A DNA stretch of 6,181 nt from Candidatus Bathyarchaeota archaeon (GTDB taxonomy: Archaea > Thermoproteota > Bathyarchaeia > Bathyarchaeales > Bathyarchaeaceae). A program made the translations under genes and the position numbers. Shown piece after piece: positions 1 through 6,062 of this stretch; positions within the stretch are counted from its first letter, which is position 1, and the number at the start of each line of letters is the position of its first letter. Under the pieces are notes generated by a model. That model had not been told where the DNA came from, did no database searches, and saw nothing but the letters and a program-made list of their open reading frames with translations. The stretch spans positions 236,495 through 242,675 of the forward strand of contig CP070826.1 in the NCBI GenBank assembly GCA_020344435.1, in the 5' to 3' direction.

Positions 1-9
1 TATTGAACC

Positions 10-366
10 ATGGAGGTTGTCAAGACGAGAGAAGGCTTTCCTAAGCCCATAAGGGATTTGCCGGAGGCAGACATTCAATTCAAAGGCGTCAAGGGGTGGA
101 TTGCTCAAGGTGAAAGCCACCAGATAATATTCTTTGAGATGGAGCCTCGCGGTCAAGTGCCAGAGCATAGGCATGAATATGCTCAATGGGGGCTTGTTGT
201 GGAAGGAAGAATGGAATTGATCATTGGCGATGAAACTAATGTCTATGAGAAAGGTGATGAATATCTCATCCCTGCTCACACTGAACATTCCGCAAGGTTC
301 CTGAGCAGAGTCAGAGTACTAGATTTCTTTGGGGAAAAAGCGAGATATAGACACAAAACCCGCTAA
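10..366 (+). CDS. Small single-domain cupin protein
   Basis: A 118-residue protein made almost entirely of one cupin_2 beta-barrel. Motif 1 is visible as H53-x-H55 with Q59 (EHRHEYAQWG, followed by VVEG), and motif 2 as G82 ... P88 ... H93 (GDEYLIPAHTEH). The predicted metal site is thus three histidines plus a glutamine in place of the more usual glutamate, a variant known in cupins. No signal peptide or membrane segment is visible, so it should be cytoplasmic. Cupins of this size range from isomerases and dioxygenases to simple ligand-binding proteins, and the sequence does not show which this is. The ATG at 10 is the only good start, but just nine bases of upstream sequence are present, so its promoter and ribosome site cannot be judged. 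It lies 78 bp ahead of the Lrp-like regulator on the same strand, which has its own promoter. Confidence 0.88.
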   Translation: MEVVKTREGFPKPIRDLPEADIQFKGVKGWIAQGESHQIIFFEMEPRGQVPEHRHEYAQWGLVVEGRMELIIGDETNVYEKGDEYLIPAHTEHSARFLSRVRVLDFFGEKARYRHKTR

Positions 367-405
367 GACTTGCTATACTTCCCAGCTTGGATTCTTTCAG
401 TTGAT

Positions 406-428
406 ACCATAAGTTTTTAACCTATGGT
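406..428 (+). promoter_or_regulatory. lrp promoter: TATA box inside a near-palindrome (likely operator)
   Basis: The arms ACCATAAG (406-413) and CCTATGGT (421-428) are inverted repeats with one mismatch in eight, separated by seven bases. That spacer, TTTTTAA (414-420), is the best TATA-box candidate ahead of the regulator. Its centre lies about 27 bp before the ATG at 445, so transcription should begin at or within a base or two of the start codon. No Shine-Dalgarno sequence is present, which fits a leaderless mRNA. Lrp/AsnC proteins commonly bind short palindromes and repress their own genes, and a dimer bound here would block TBP. The repeat and TATA box are seen; the operator role is inference. 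Confidence 0.55.
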
Positions 429-444
429 TTGTTGACTGTAATCT

Positions 445-936
445 ATGAGAAAGGAATTGCCACGACAGCTGTTACATGAACTCCTCAAGAACTCGAAACG
501 GAGTGATAGGGAGCTTGCAAAAGTCCTTGAGGTATCTCAACCGACAATCACCAGAGCTCGCCACAGACTGGAACGGGATGGAGTGATTCAAGACTACACG
601 ATTGTTCCAGACTTTGAGAAGATGGGTTTTGAGATATTGGCTTTAACCTTCGTCAAGATGCGCCCCGACGTTCTTATAGGCGAAACTAGGAAGAAAACCA
701 AAGAGTACGCCTCGAAGTTTCCCAACGTGATATTTGCCTACAGCGGAAGAGGTCTCGGCATGACAGGTGTGATAATTTCCCTTCACAGGAATTACACGGA
801 ATATCATAAAGAGTTGAATATGCTGAGGATTGACTTGAAAGAGATCACGGAGGACATTCAAAGCTTCATCGTTGCCATCGGCGAAGGAGAATACAAGAGG
901 TTCTCCCTAGCATATTTGGGCGATGTGTCCCCCTAG
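445..936 (+). CDS. Lrp/AsnC-family transcriptional regulator
   Basis: A 163-residue DNA-binding regulator. Residues about 6-55 form an AsnC-type helix-turn-helix: the helix around DRELAKVLEV (21-30) is followed by the recognition helix SQPTITRARHRLERDG (31-46), then the short wing typical of the family. Residues about 64-150 form an alpha/beta domain in the position of the RAM/Lrp ligand-binding and dimerisation domain, although the glycine-rich signature is weak, so the effector cannot be guessed. Length is normal for the family. The ATG at 445 lies about 27 bp after the TATA centre with no ribosome site, consistent with leaderless translation. The cupin upstream is on the same strand, and the neighbouring M42 peptidase is convergent. 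The near-palindrome over its promoter suggests autorepression. Confidence 0.88.
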   Translation: MRKELPRQLLHELLKNSKRSDRELAKVLEVSQPTITRARHRLERDGVIQDYTIVPDFEKMGFEILALTFVKMRPDVLIGETRKKTKEYASKFPNVIFAYSGRGLGMTGVIISLHRNYTEYHKELNMLRIDLKEITEDIQSFIVAIGEGEYKRFSLAYLGDVSP

Positions 937-1141
937 AGTTCCCTCGTTAATCCGCCCGGCTTTGAAGCGTTCCACCCGCCCATGAACGAGAGCTTCACGA
1001 GATGGCTCATACCGGAGAATTCGCCTTCTGCCAAACCGCATCCGCCTCTCTATCAACAGCCTCTATCATATCTCTTGGGAGCAGACGCTGGCTGACAATT
1101 TCAAGGTCAGATTGTAATGAAGCTTTCAACAGTTTTGCCAT
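907..1141 (-). other. Intergenic zone with two overlapping 44-codon frames
   Basis: The 170 bp between the convergent regulator and peptidase genes has no long gene, but carries two minus-strand frames of 44 codons each. The first runs from an ATG at 1141 to a stop at 1007. It overlaps the last codons of the peptidase gene, follows an AGAGG at a plausible ribosome-site distance, and contains LLPRDMIEAVDREADAVW. The second, in another frame, runs from an ATG at 1041 to a stop at 907, behind GAGAGGCGG. It contains EALVHGRVERFKAGRINEG and runs into the antisense of the regulator's last codons. I recognise neither. They could be translationally coupled small genes, one small gene broken by a frameshift near 1007-1041, or chance. 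No T-run terminator is obvious. Confidence 0.25.
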
Positions 1142-2198
1142 CAAGCCTCTTAACCAGTTCTAAGGTGAGTATTATCGCGTTTTCTGTGTCTTCGAGACTG
1201 AGTAACCCAACGTGTGAATGGATGTGCCGGGTTGGCACGCTGATTACGATGCTGGGGCACCCTGCTCGGCTGAGATGGATTCTACCCGCGTCTGTGCCTC
1301 CTCTGGAGACTTGTGATAGCTGATATGGAATTCCTACTTTCTCAGCCGTTTTGATTACAAAGTCTTTCAGAGGTTGATTTGGGATCATCGAGCTGTCAAA
1401 AGTTAAGATAGATGGTCCTTTTCCCATCTTAGCCGGCGCCTCATATGGTTTGATTCCAGGTACATCTCCAGCTATGTCAACCTCCAATACTATCGCTACA
1501 TCCGGGTCCACTACGTGCGCCACAGTCGTAGCACCTCGAAGCCCCACTTCCTCTTGGACTGTAGCTGCACCAAAGACTGTATTGGGATGGCTAATCTGTT
1601 CTTCCTTCAACCTTCGGACTACTTGCATAGCGACGAAGGCGCCGATTCGGTCGTCAAATCCCTTTCCCATAGCAACCTTCCCATCCCTGATAATGGAGAA
1701 TGGTGACCAAGGTATCACCGGATCGCCAATCCGGATGCCCATCTTTTCAGCTTCTTTCCTGCCTGAAACTCCCACGTCTATAAACATATTCTGTTTTTCA
1801 ACGGGTTTCTTTCTTTCTTCATCTGGTATTAGATGAGGCGGTTTAGCGGCTATTACCCCCGGAATATCTCCTTTTCGAGTTCTTATCACCACCCTTTGGG
1901 TCAAAAGCACTTGATCCCACCAACCACCTAGAGGGTTGAATGTTAGAAATCCTGTCTTCTCATCTATTCCTGAGATCACGAACCCAACCTCATCGATGTG
2001 TCCCGCAATCAGAACGCGAGGTCGCTGAGCACTGCCCTGATGTTTGAAGATTACGGAGCCCAATTTGTCTTGACTGATTTCCTCAGCGTAGGATTGAACA
2101 TTCTTCTTCACGATTCTGGCAGTTTCACGTTCAAAGCCGGCGGGCCCAAATGATTCCGAGAGTTCTCTCAACAGTCTAATGCCCTTTTCATCAACCAA
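1107..2198 (-). CDS. M42-family metallo-aminopeptidase (TET-type)
   Basis: A cytoplasmic di-metal exopeptidase of the M42 family, whose members usually form tetrahedral dodecamers that trim peptides released by the proteasome. The two-metal site is complete. Numbering from the TTG at 2198, the ligands are H67 (AGHIDEVG), D182 (GKGFDDRIG), catalytic E216 with ligand E217 (VQEEVG), D241 (EVDIAGD) and H327 (TRHIHSHVG). The 363-residue length fits the family, and the C-terminus ends as usual. The open frame extends upstream to a TTG at 2243 and an ATG at 2228, but these would add a cysteine-rich tail lying over the promoter. The TTG at 2198 is preferred because AGGTG (2210-2206) sits seven bases ahead of it and the protein then begins at the family's usual point. 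Substrate preference (glutamyl, leucyl or lysyl) cannot be read from sequence alone. Confidence 0.93.
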   Translation of the reverse strand: MVDEKGIRLLRELSESFGPAGFERETARIVKKNVQSYAEEISQDKLGSVIFKHQGSAQRPRVLIAGHIDEVGFVISGIDEKTGFLTFNPLGGWWDQVLLTQRVVIRTRKGDIPGVIAAKPPHLIPDEERKKPVEKQNMFIDVGVSGRKEAEKMGIRIGDPVIPWSPFSIIRDGKVAMGKGFDDRIGAFVAMQVVRRLKEEQISHPNTVFGAATVQEEVGLRGATTVAHVVDPDVAIVLEVDIAGDVPGIKPYEAPAKMGKGPSILTFDSSMIPNQPLKDFVIKTAEKVGIPYQLSQVSRGGTDAGRIHLSRAGCPSIVISVPTRHIHSHVGLLSLEDTENAIILTLELVKRLDGKTVESFITI

Positions 2199-2205
2199 TC
2201 TGGAA

Positions 2206-2260
2206 CACCTACAGCTAATTGCGAACATTAGCAGATAAAGCAATAGGTGCCCATAGGTGG
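2206..2260 (-). promoter_or_regulatory. M42 peptidase promoter, ribosome site and direct repeat
   Basis: Read on the minus strand, this region holds, in order, CACCTATGG (2259-2251), CACCTATTG (2249-2241), a TATA-like CTTTATCT (2240-2233) and the Shine-Dalgarno AGGTG (2210-2206). The repeats are ten bases apart, one helical turn, and abut the TATA element. A start of transcription near 2211 would leave a leader of about 13 bases before the TTG at 2198. ACCTATGG also occurs in the lrp promoter, so this may be a regulator site. The elements are seen; their function is inferred. Confidence 0.45.
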
Positions 2261-2383
2261 AATGACCGTACTGGCACTTTTGGAGCTTGTGCTTGTGTAA
2301 ACACTTTCAGTAACCACTCCCACCTCTACCCATATCACTTGCACCAACAATTCTAAAAACCAAACAGACACTGCATCAAAACA

Positions 2384-2710
2384 GTGAATCTTATGCCCAA
2401 CGGAAAACTCCTGATCTACACACCATCAAGCACTGACAGACTGAAAGCTATAAGATCTGCAGTCTCCAAGATTGCTGAGCCCTTGAAGATGCAGATTCAG
2501 GTAATCCCGATGACGAGGACGTTTCCAGCTTATGTGTACTATGAAAGGGAAGACGATTCAGAAAGAATTCCCCTCTACTGCGACTCCCAAAAGGGCTTTG
2601 GAGAGAGGGAGATATATCAGAGTATGAGGAGAATCTTGTTTACGCTCTCCTTCCACCCCGAGCATTCAGCTTTGCTTGCTGCGAGGAAGGAGTTGCTGTC
2701 TCCCGCGTAG
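2384..2710 (+). CDS. Unrecognised 108-residue alpha/beta protein
   Basis: I do not recognise this protein. It begins with a strand-like KLLIYTPSS, followed by a likely helix (RLKAIRSAVSKIAEPLK), three strand-like segments (QIQVIPM, AYVYYERED, RIPLYCDS), and two helices in the last 45 residues (EREIYQSMRRILFTLS and HSALLAARKEL). There is no signal peptide or membrane segment, only one cysteine, and no metal-binding cluster. The start is uncertain: either a GTG at 2384 or an ATG at 2393 (MPNGKLLIYT). Neither has a Shine-Dalgarno sequence. TTCTAAAAA (2351-2359) is a TATA candidate about 28-38 bp ahead of them, which would make the message leaderless or nearly so. It stands alone between a divergent M42 peptidase and a convergent rtcB, 174 bp away. 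A T-rich AATTTTGTTT at 2771-2780 is a weak terminator candidate. Confidence 0.7.
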   Translation: MNLMPNGKLLIYTPSSTDRLKAIRSAVSKIAEPLKMQIQVIPMTRTFPAYVYYEREDDSERIPLYCDSQKGFGEREIYQSMRRILFTLSFHPEHSALLAARKELLSPA

Positions 2711-2884
2711 CAAAGTCTCCGCAGAGATCGAGGCATCAATTGCTGATCTGAGCTAACGCGCAAGACCGGGAATTTTGTTTCAGAGCGGGAAGATAGGAGA
2801 ACATCCATTAAGGGATACGAGCAGGAACTCTGATTCCATCTTCGCATGTGCACTGTGGATAAGGCTAGCGCAGATCCGGACTGG

Positions 2885-4354
2885 TTATCCCTTTACAACC
2901 GCCAGGGGAACCAGACGGATTGCGTGGGTTGCGATTCCAAGTTTATCGCTCACTTCCGCCACTCTATCCACATCTTTGTAGACTGGATCCGCCTCTTCAG
3001 CCAGCACAACTTGGCTTGCAGCTCGAACAACCATCCCACGCTTCTCCAAGGTCTTCTTCACCTCTCCACCCCAGAAACTCCTCTTTGCCGCAGAACGACT
3101 CATCATTCGACCTGCTCCATGAGCGGTTGAGCCGAAGGAGACTTCCATGGCCTTCGATGTGCCCACGAGCACCCACGAGCCAGTTCCCATAGAACCTGGG
3201 ATGAGCACTGGCTGTCCGACGGCCCGATAATCAGCCGGCACCTCTTCACGTCCCGGTCCAAAAGATCTGGTTGCACCTTTCCTATGGGTCCAAACCTTCC
3301 TCTGTTTTCCATCTACTTTGTGCTCCTCGACTTTTGCTATGTTATGAGCTACGTCATAGACAAGTCTCAAGCCGAATTTGTCGGCTGGTGTGTTGAAGAC
3401 CTGCTCGAAACTCTCGCGTACCCAGTGGGTGATGGATTGTCTATTCGCGAAGGCATAATTCACCGCACAGGCCATGGCCTGGTAGTAGTCTTCGGCTTCT
3501 TTTGTTGTTCCAGGTGCGCAGGCGAGCTCTCGGTCAGGTAGTGTGATGTTGTATTTGTGGACAGCATGCTCCATGATGCGCAAGTAGTCTGAGCAGATCT
3601 GGTGTCCGAAGCCTCGTGAGCCGCAGTGAATCATCACGGTGACTTGGCCTTTCTCTGTGATTCCGAAAGTCTTGGCTGCCTTGGGGTCATAGATTTTGTC
3701 GACCTTCTGGATTTCTAGGAAGTGGTTCCCTGAGCCTAGAGTGCCGCACTGGGTGAGGCCTCTTCTCTTGGCTGTGGACGAGACCTTGTCTGGGTTGGCT
3801 ATCTCCATGCACCCTTCTTCCTCGCAGTGTTTGGCATCCTCTGGCCAGCCGAGTCCCTGATCCACAATCCATGGCACACCCTCAGCAGCTAGCCGCTCGA
3901 GCTCATGCGAGGATAGGTGGAAGTCCCTCCTGCGGCTTCCAAGCCCACAGGGGACATTCTTGAAAATCGTATCAGTCAGCCTGGCGAGATTCGGTCGGAT
4001 CTCCTCTTCAGAAAGATTTGTGGTCAGAAGACGAACTCCACAGTTGATGTCATACCCTACCCCTCCTGGGCTTATGACCCCCTCGTCATAATCTGTGGCT
4101 GCCACGCCACCTATTGGGAAGCCGTACCCTTCGTGGCCATCGGGGAGGGTTATGGCATGCTTGTAGATGCCCGGTAGATGAGCGACGTTGGCACATTGGT
4201 CAAGGGTTCTGTCAGTCTTCATCTTCTTGATCAGTGTTTCGTCGGCGAAGACTGCGCCTGGAACCCGCATTCCCTTCTTGTACTTCTTCGGAATTCTCCA
4301 AGTGTACTTGTCGATTCTCTCCAGAGGGACCTGCCCACCTCTTCCACGCATCAT
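2885..4354 (-). CDS. rtcB: RtcB tRNA-splicing RNA ligase
   Basis: GTP- and manganese-dependent ligase that joins 2',3'-cyclic phosphate (or 3'-phosphate) and 5'-hydroxyl RNA ends. In archaea it seals tRNA halves after intron removal by the splicing endonuclease. Numbered from the ATG at 4354, the metal ligands are D102 and C105 (GYDINCGVR), H211 (GSGNHFLE), H243 (IHCGSRGFGH) and H337 (DVAHN). The guanylylated histidine is H412 (STAHGAGR), and the guanine-contacting lysine is K488 in the terminal VVKG. The protein is uninterrupted at about 489 residues, so the inteins found in some archaeal RtcBs are absent. The frame extends to a GTG at 4360, but that codon lies inside the AGGTGAT ribosome site; ATGs at 4354 and 4351 are the realistic starts. 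Archease, its usual activator, is not in this window. Confidence 0.96.
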   Translation of the reverse strand: MMRGRGGQVPLERIDKYTWRIPKKYKKGMRVPGAVFADETLIKKMKTDRTLDQCANVAHLPGIYKHAITLPDGHEGYGFPIGGVAATDYDEGVISPGGVGYDINCGVRLLTTNLSEEEIRPNLARLTDTIFKNVPCGLGSRRRDFHLSSHELERLAAEGVPWIVDQGLGWPEDAKHCEEEGCMEIANPDKVSSTAKRRGLTQCGTLGSGNHFLEIQKVDKIYDPKAAKTFGITEKGQVTVMIHCGSRGFGHQICSDYLRIMEHAVHKYNITLPDRELACAPGTTKEAEDYYQAMACAVNYAFANRQSITHWVRESFEQVFNTPADKFGLRLVYDVAHNIAKVEEHKVDGKQRKVWTHRKGATRSFGPGREEVPADYRAVGQPVLIPGSMGTGSWVLVGTSKAMEVSFGSTAHGAGRMMSRSAAKRSFWGGEVKKTLEKRGMVVRAASQVVLAEEADPVYKDVDRVAEVSDKLGIATHAIRLVPLAVVKG

Positions 4355-4355
4355 A

Positions 4356-4402
4356 ATCACCTTTTAAGAGGAAAAGCGAGTGGGGCAGGATATAAATAAT
4401 TT
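4356..4402 (-). promoter_or_regulatory. rtcB promoter and ribosome binding site
   Basis: On the minus strand, ATTATTTATATCC (4402-4390) is the best TATA box in the window. Its core TTTATA at 4396-4391 predicts a transcript start near 4368. AGGTGAT (4362-4356), a good match to the archaeal anti-Shine-Dalgarno complement, then leads straight into ATGATG. The leader is about 14 bases. This places rtcB in its own transcription unit despite the same-strand hydrolase gene 116 bp upstream, and rules out the in-frame GTG at 4360. Confidence 0.7.
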
Positions 4403-4469
4403 TGGTCTCTACACCAAAGAACACTGAGGCTGCAGAAGAGTCTCTATGAGTTCCATTATTCGTGTCGGC

Positions 4470-5378
4470 TCAGGAGGTCTTTTCGAAGTATTGGATGATG
4501 CCCCTGATGTTTTGCATCACGACTCCCCTTCGAAGGACCCGGTGGTCTCTTATGAAGTCTGCTGCCTTTCCTGTTGAAGTATCTTCTTTCAGGACTCTTT
4601 CATAGATGGTCTCCAGATTCTCTTGATTCTGCATTCCTTCTTGGGTTACCTTCGCCCATAGTTCAAGCTGAGACATGTAGGCTTTCAATCTCTTGACGGC
4701 GTCTTCTCCGGCGCCGAAATGGGTGTAGTACAGCGTTTTGGGTGCAAGCTTAATCAGCCGATTTAGCGAGGCTAATGTTATTTCTAGATTGAAAGGTGGA
4801 GGAGCCGTGGGTATTGTCGCATCTATGCTTTTCAGGTAGACTCCAGCAGCGTCGCCAGTGAAGATTCCTTTGCTGCCTTCTTCGTAGAAGCTGAGATGAT
4901 GTGAGGCGTGTCCAAGAGTCTCCAGAACCTGCAATCTAATGTCCTCGCCCAACTCGATAACCCTTCCATCCGTTGCTTTCATGATTCTCTCTTTCGAGAC
5001 TGGATGAATCTCGCCGTACATCTCTGCAATCTCGCCCAGAACTTGCTTGGTCTGTCTCCAAAGCTTTTCGGGCTTTATGAGATGGGGGGCTCCTCTAGCA
5101 TGGGTTATGAGCTTTGCGTTGGGCAAATGTTGTAGCAATGTACCGGAACCCCCAGCATGGTCTATGTGGATATGTGAGACCGCTACATAATCGACCTCTC
5201 TTCTTTCTATTCCTATTTCGCTCAGACCGGTCAGCAGATTTGCGATGGACGTCGTCGGGCCAGTCTCGATTATCATTGTTTTGTGGTCTATCAGAACGTA
5301 GGAGGCGATGAAATTCTCTATGTTGCTGGGTTTCAAGTCTATCAGGTAGATGTGATCGTTGATTCTTCTGCTGTACAT
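4470..5378 (-). CDS. Metallo-beta-lactamase-fold hydrolase
   Basis: A 302-residue MBL-fold hydrolase, probably cytoplasmic. The zinc-site motifs are all present: H69-x-H71-x-D73-H74 (SHIHIDHAGG), H157 (TLGHASHH), the bridging D176 (FTGDAAG) and H220 (YTHFGAG). Residues about 240-302 form a helical C-terminal extension, as in many glyoxalase II-like and other single-domain MBL hydrolases. The first 40 residues (IYLIDL ... SYVLID ... MIIETGP) are the usual opening strands, supporting the ATG at 5378. The substrate cannot be deduced: thioesters, lactones and phosphodiesters are all possible. The HxHxDH box alone does not make it an RNase, and no beta-CASP domain is seen. No Shine-Dalgarno sequence precedes the ATG. 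It is divergent from the winged-helix gene at 5526, with 147 bp between them. Confidence 0.92.
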   Translation of the reverse strand: MYSRRINDHIYLIDLKPSNIENFIASYVLIDHKTMIIETGPTTSIANLLTGLSEIGIERREVDYVAVSHIHIDHAGGSGTLLQHLPNAKLITHARGAPHLIKPEKLWRQTKQVLGEIAEMYGEIHPVSKERIMKATDGRVIELGEDIRLQVLETLGHASHHLSFYEEGSKGIFTGDAAGVYLKSIDATIPTAPPPFNLEITLASLNRLIKLAPKTLYYTHFGAGEDAVKRLKAYMSQLELWAKVTQEGMQNQENLETIYERVLKEDTSTGKAADFIRDHRVLRRGVVMQNIRGIIQYFEKTS

Positions 5379-5409
5379 GGGTCTTCGATGAGGATAGACA
5401 GTGGATTCG

Positions 5410-5489
5410 CTATTAACATTTTGATTTTTGTGCTGGCTGTCCCTGTATTCTCAAGTGAACTATGGCGTAAGAACCAAAGAATTTTATCT
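5410..5489. promoter_or_regulatory. Divergent promoter region between hydrolase and winged-helix genes
   Basis: Two weak TATA candidates point outward. On the plus strand, AATTTTATC (5481-5489) predicts a start near 5510, about 15 bases before the GTG at 5526; the preceding ACCAAAG is purine/A-rich, as BRE elements are. On the minus strand, GTTAATAG (5417-5410) lies about 35 bases before the hydrolase ATG and predicts a near-leaderless message. The winged-helix protein could bind this interval and control both genes, but I see no clear operator palindrome. Confidence 0.35.
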
Positions 5490-5525
5490 TTCTCGCTATT
5501 AGAAGGGTCAGCTGGGCGTGGAAAG

Positions 5526-5996
5526 GTGCTGGTTAGGATAGTTCGGGCGTTGACCACTGAAGAGGTGCACAATCGAGTCAGAAAGCTTGAGATAGAGCAC
5601 GGTATGACCTTTGACGAATTTGAAGAGGTATTCCTGGAGAAGAAGATGGATCGGAGTATGGTTGGGGCCTACTTTGAGTGGGCTGGGCTTATCCACGCGT
5701 ACCGACGGTATGTCGAGAGCGGAGAGTTTGACTACGTGGTTGAGGAGATGCGGGAACTCAACCCTGGTAAGCTGGCGCTTCTTACGCCTAAAAGGCTTGA
5801 GCTTCTCAACGACGTGGCTAGTATGCGACCTGAGTCTATAAGCGATCTGGCGCGGAAGATTCGCAGGAATGTCAAGAACGTCCATCAGGATCTGAAAGCG
5901 CTGGAGAGGCTTGGTTTTGTCATTCTGAAACGTAGGGATAAGCGAAGCGTCACACCAGAGACATTGGTGGAAGAGATTACGCTTCTGATTCGTTGA
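5526..5996 (+). CDS. HVO_A0114-like winged-helix DNA-binding protein
   Basis: A 156-residue putative regulator. Residues about 88-141 form a MarR/ArsR-like winged helix-turn-helix: TPKRLELLNDVASM, then SISDLARKIRRNVKNVHQDL as the HTH pair, ALERLGFV, and a basic wing (LKRRDKRS). The pattern 'PESI..LAR...R.VKNVH.DLKALE.LG' is characteristic of the HVO_A0114/COG4190 group. Residues about 18-75 (KLEIEHGMTFDEFEEVF ... FEWAGLIHAYRR) resemble the segment of archaeal antitoxins often written 'KYGM..EEF ... FEW..L'. No toxin-like gene lies beside it. The frame stays open back to 5283, but that part is antisense to the hydrolase gene and crosses the promoter. The GTG at 5526 fits the TATA spacing, although its ribosome site is weak, so the start is moderately uncertain. 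Confidence 0.75.
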   Translation: MLVRIVRALTTEEVHNRVRKLEIEHGMTFDEFEEVFLEKKMDRSMVGAYFEWAGLIHAYRRYVESGEFDYVVEEMRELNPGKLALLTPKRLELLNDVASMRPESISDLARKIRRNVKNVHQDLKALERLGFVILKRRDKRSVTPETLVEEITLLIR

Positions 5997-6062
5997 ACCA
6001 GCAGATTCAGAAAGGCATGGGCGTATCGAGTGTGTTCATCTCAGTTCATCAAGCTCTCGCCT

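Noticed and set aside
1450..1836. Open 128-codon plus-strand frame opposite the M42 gene
   Set aside because: Serine/threonine/proline-rich composition typical of an antisense shadow; the minus strand carries all M42 catalytic motifs across the same bases.
2262..2300. Mini-frame of 12 codons (MTVLALLELVLV) behind AGGTGGA, a possible leader peptide for the gene at 2384
   Set aside because: Too short to distinguish from chance. Its apparent ribosome site is the reverse side of the peptidase promoter repeat, and the TATA candidate of the 2384 gene lies downstream of it.
2711..2884. Convergent spacer inspected for a tRNA or small RNA
   Set aside because: No acceptor/T-arm pattern, no CCA-adjacent stem and no strong hairpin; only a weak T-rich stretch at 2771-2780.
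5283..5525. An 81-codon N-terminal extension of the winged-helix gene containing a hydrophobic stretch (FAINILIFVLAVPVF)
   Set aside because: It is antisense to the first codons of the MBL gene and spans the divergent promoter. The TATA-like element at 5481-5489 would lie inside the coding region, and family members do not carry a membrane segment here.
5508..5885. Open 125-codon minus-strand frame opposite the winged-helix gene
   Set aside because: Low-complexity shadow of a convincing HTH coding frame, with no recognisable domain and no promoter.
6000..6056. C/D-box-like pieces on the minus strand (TTGATGA, CTGA, GATGAAC, CTGA)
   Set aside because: The first CTGA follows the C-like box by only one base, leaving no guide segment; the other spacing is too long, and the C box deviates at its first position.
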